The position numbers were made by a program, and so were the translations under genes. A stretch of 6,656 nucleotides of DNA from NCBI GenBank assembly GCA_036503065.1, contig DASXXM010000191.1, positions 1 to 6,656 of the forward strand. The letters run 5' to 3'. Shown one piece after another: positions 6,128 through 6,656 of this stretch (positions are counted from its first letter, which is position 1; each line of letters starts with the position of its first letter). The notes below the pieces were generated by a model. That model made no database searches and was not told where the DNA came from. It saw only the letters and a list, made by a program, of their open reading frames with translations. Source of the stretch: DATEPR01 sp036503065 (GTDB lineage Bacteria; Actinomycetota; Actinomycetes; Mycobacteriales; Pseudonocardiaceae).

Positions 6128-6656
6128 TTACACCGTTTCCGGTACGGCGTTCGCGCCGGTCCGCGAGCACGCGGCCTCGACCACCGTCGACTCCAGAGCG
6201 CGGACGAACGACTCCATGCCTTCCGGTGACACGTAACGGGTGTCCGCCGTCATGGCGAACTCGACGCCGCCCGGGGCGTCGTCGACGTCCAGGTAGAACG
6301 TCGGCTGCGGGACCGGGCTGCGCGGCCCCCAGTCCAGCCGGCTCGCCGCCAGCGCGTCCCGGATCTCCGCCGTGGTGGGCATCGGGCCGGACTTGTCGTC
6401 GCGGCCCTGGTCTCGGCGGTCGTTGAAGTAGACCTGGACGTCGATCTCCGCGCCGCGTTCGGCGTTGATCGCCTCGTAGAGGGCAAACCGTTGCAGCGGG
6501 TCGTAGTACGAGTTGAGGTACGTGGCCATCGCGGCCCGGTAGGCCCTGGCGACGGCCTGGTCGAACGTGATGTCCGCAATGTCGAGCAGGCACGGGCTGG
6601 ACTGGGCGATCGGGCAGACGGCGCCGGCGAAACCGGGCCGGAACCGGTTGCTGACG
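6128..6656 (-). CDS. Free-standing NRPS condensation-domain protein, C-terminal part (5' end outside window)
   Basis: The frame is open from the right edge to TAA at 6130-6128, giving 175 residues. The sequence has the C-terminal half signature of condensation proteins of actinomycete NRPS systems: VSNRFRPGF, then PCLLDIADITFDQAV, YYDPLQR, VQVYFNDRR and later PTFYLDVDDAPGGVEFAM. The protein ends with the fold and no adenylation or carrier domain follows, so at least at its C terminus it is a stand-alone condensation enzyme. These join a carrier-bound acyl or aminoacyl donor to an amine or hydroxyl acceptor. The catalytic HHxxxDG motif would lie in the N-terminal half outside the window, so activity cannot be judged. 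A methionine at 6529 is internal: the frame upstream continues with well-matching family residues. Confidence 0.8.
   Translation of the reverse strand, partial: VSNRFRPGFAGAVCPIAQSSPCLLDIADITFDQAVARAYRAAMATYLNSYYDPLQRFALYEAINAERGAEIDVQVYFNDRRDQGRDDKSGPMPTTAEIRDALAASRLDWGPRSPVPQPTFYLDVDDAPGGVEFAMTADTRYVSPEGMESFVRALESTVVEAACSRTGANAVPETV

Larger units (their letters stand above)
355..6656 (-). other. Single compact biosynthetic operon (eight genes in window, continues beyond right edge)
   Basis: All eight minus-strand genes follow one another with junctions of +5, +9, +4, about -13, -25, -8 and +2 nt in transcription order (negative means overlap). There is no space for an internal promoter or terminator, so a promoter must lie beyond position 6656. 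The order is condensation protein, KAS III, ACP, degenerate KAS III, PPTase, amino acid:CP ligase, E1 alpha, E1 beta. The operon ends at the E1 beta stop, with a convergent gene 11 nt beyond it. Confidence 0.85.

Noticed and set aside
6123..6593. Upstream extension of the KAS III frame (start near 6593)
   Set aside because: It reads the condensation-protein gene in another frame. The KAS III fold starts at ATG 6122, right after the upstream stop.

Overview
High-GC DNA with GTG starts, tightly packed genes and G/C-rich third codon positions points to an actinomycete. The style would fit a Pseudonocardiales-type secondary-metabolite producer, but that placement is inference and no gene here fixes the genus. 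|| Layout: the left edge (2-343, + strand) holds the 3' end of an unrelated gene, probably a secreted or extracytoplasmic protein domain. It converges tail to tail, with an 11-nt gap, on a long minus-strand gene train that fills the rest of the window and runs off its right edge. Read in the direction of transcription (right to left), the train is: C-terminal half of a free-standing NRPS-type condensation protein (6656-6128, partial); an intact KAS III-type ketosynthase (6122-5190); an acyl carrier protein (5180-4863); a second KAS III-fold protein that has lost its catalytic residues (4858-3920); an Sfp-type 4'-phosphopantetheinyl transferase (about 3932-3174); a class II aminoacyl-tRNA-synthetase-like amino acid:[carrier protein] ligase (3198-2287); and the alpha (2294-1326) and beta (1323-355) subunits of a thiamine-diphosphate 2-oxoacid dehydrogenase/acetoin dehydrogenase E1. 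Junctions run from 25-nt overlaps to 9-nt gaps, so this is almost certainly one translationally coupled operon. There is no gene-free stretch over 300 bases, no RNA gene, no mobile element and no CRISPR array. || How the genes may work together (inference): the PPTase activates the ACP. The ligase could load it with a small amino acid without an NRPS adenylation domain or tRNA. The E1 pair could supply an acyl or hydroxyacyl unit by decarboxylating a 2-oxoacid. The ketosynthase pair (one active, one dead subunit) and the stand-alone condensation protein could form the C-C and amide or ester bonds. No classical A domain, modular PKS, lipoyl E2 or E3 is present in the window. The set reads as a compact, all-discrete-enzyme assembly line for a small hybrid amino acid/acyl metabolite. 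I cannot match it to a named pathway, and it is the main item of interest here.
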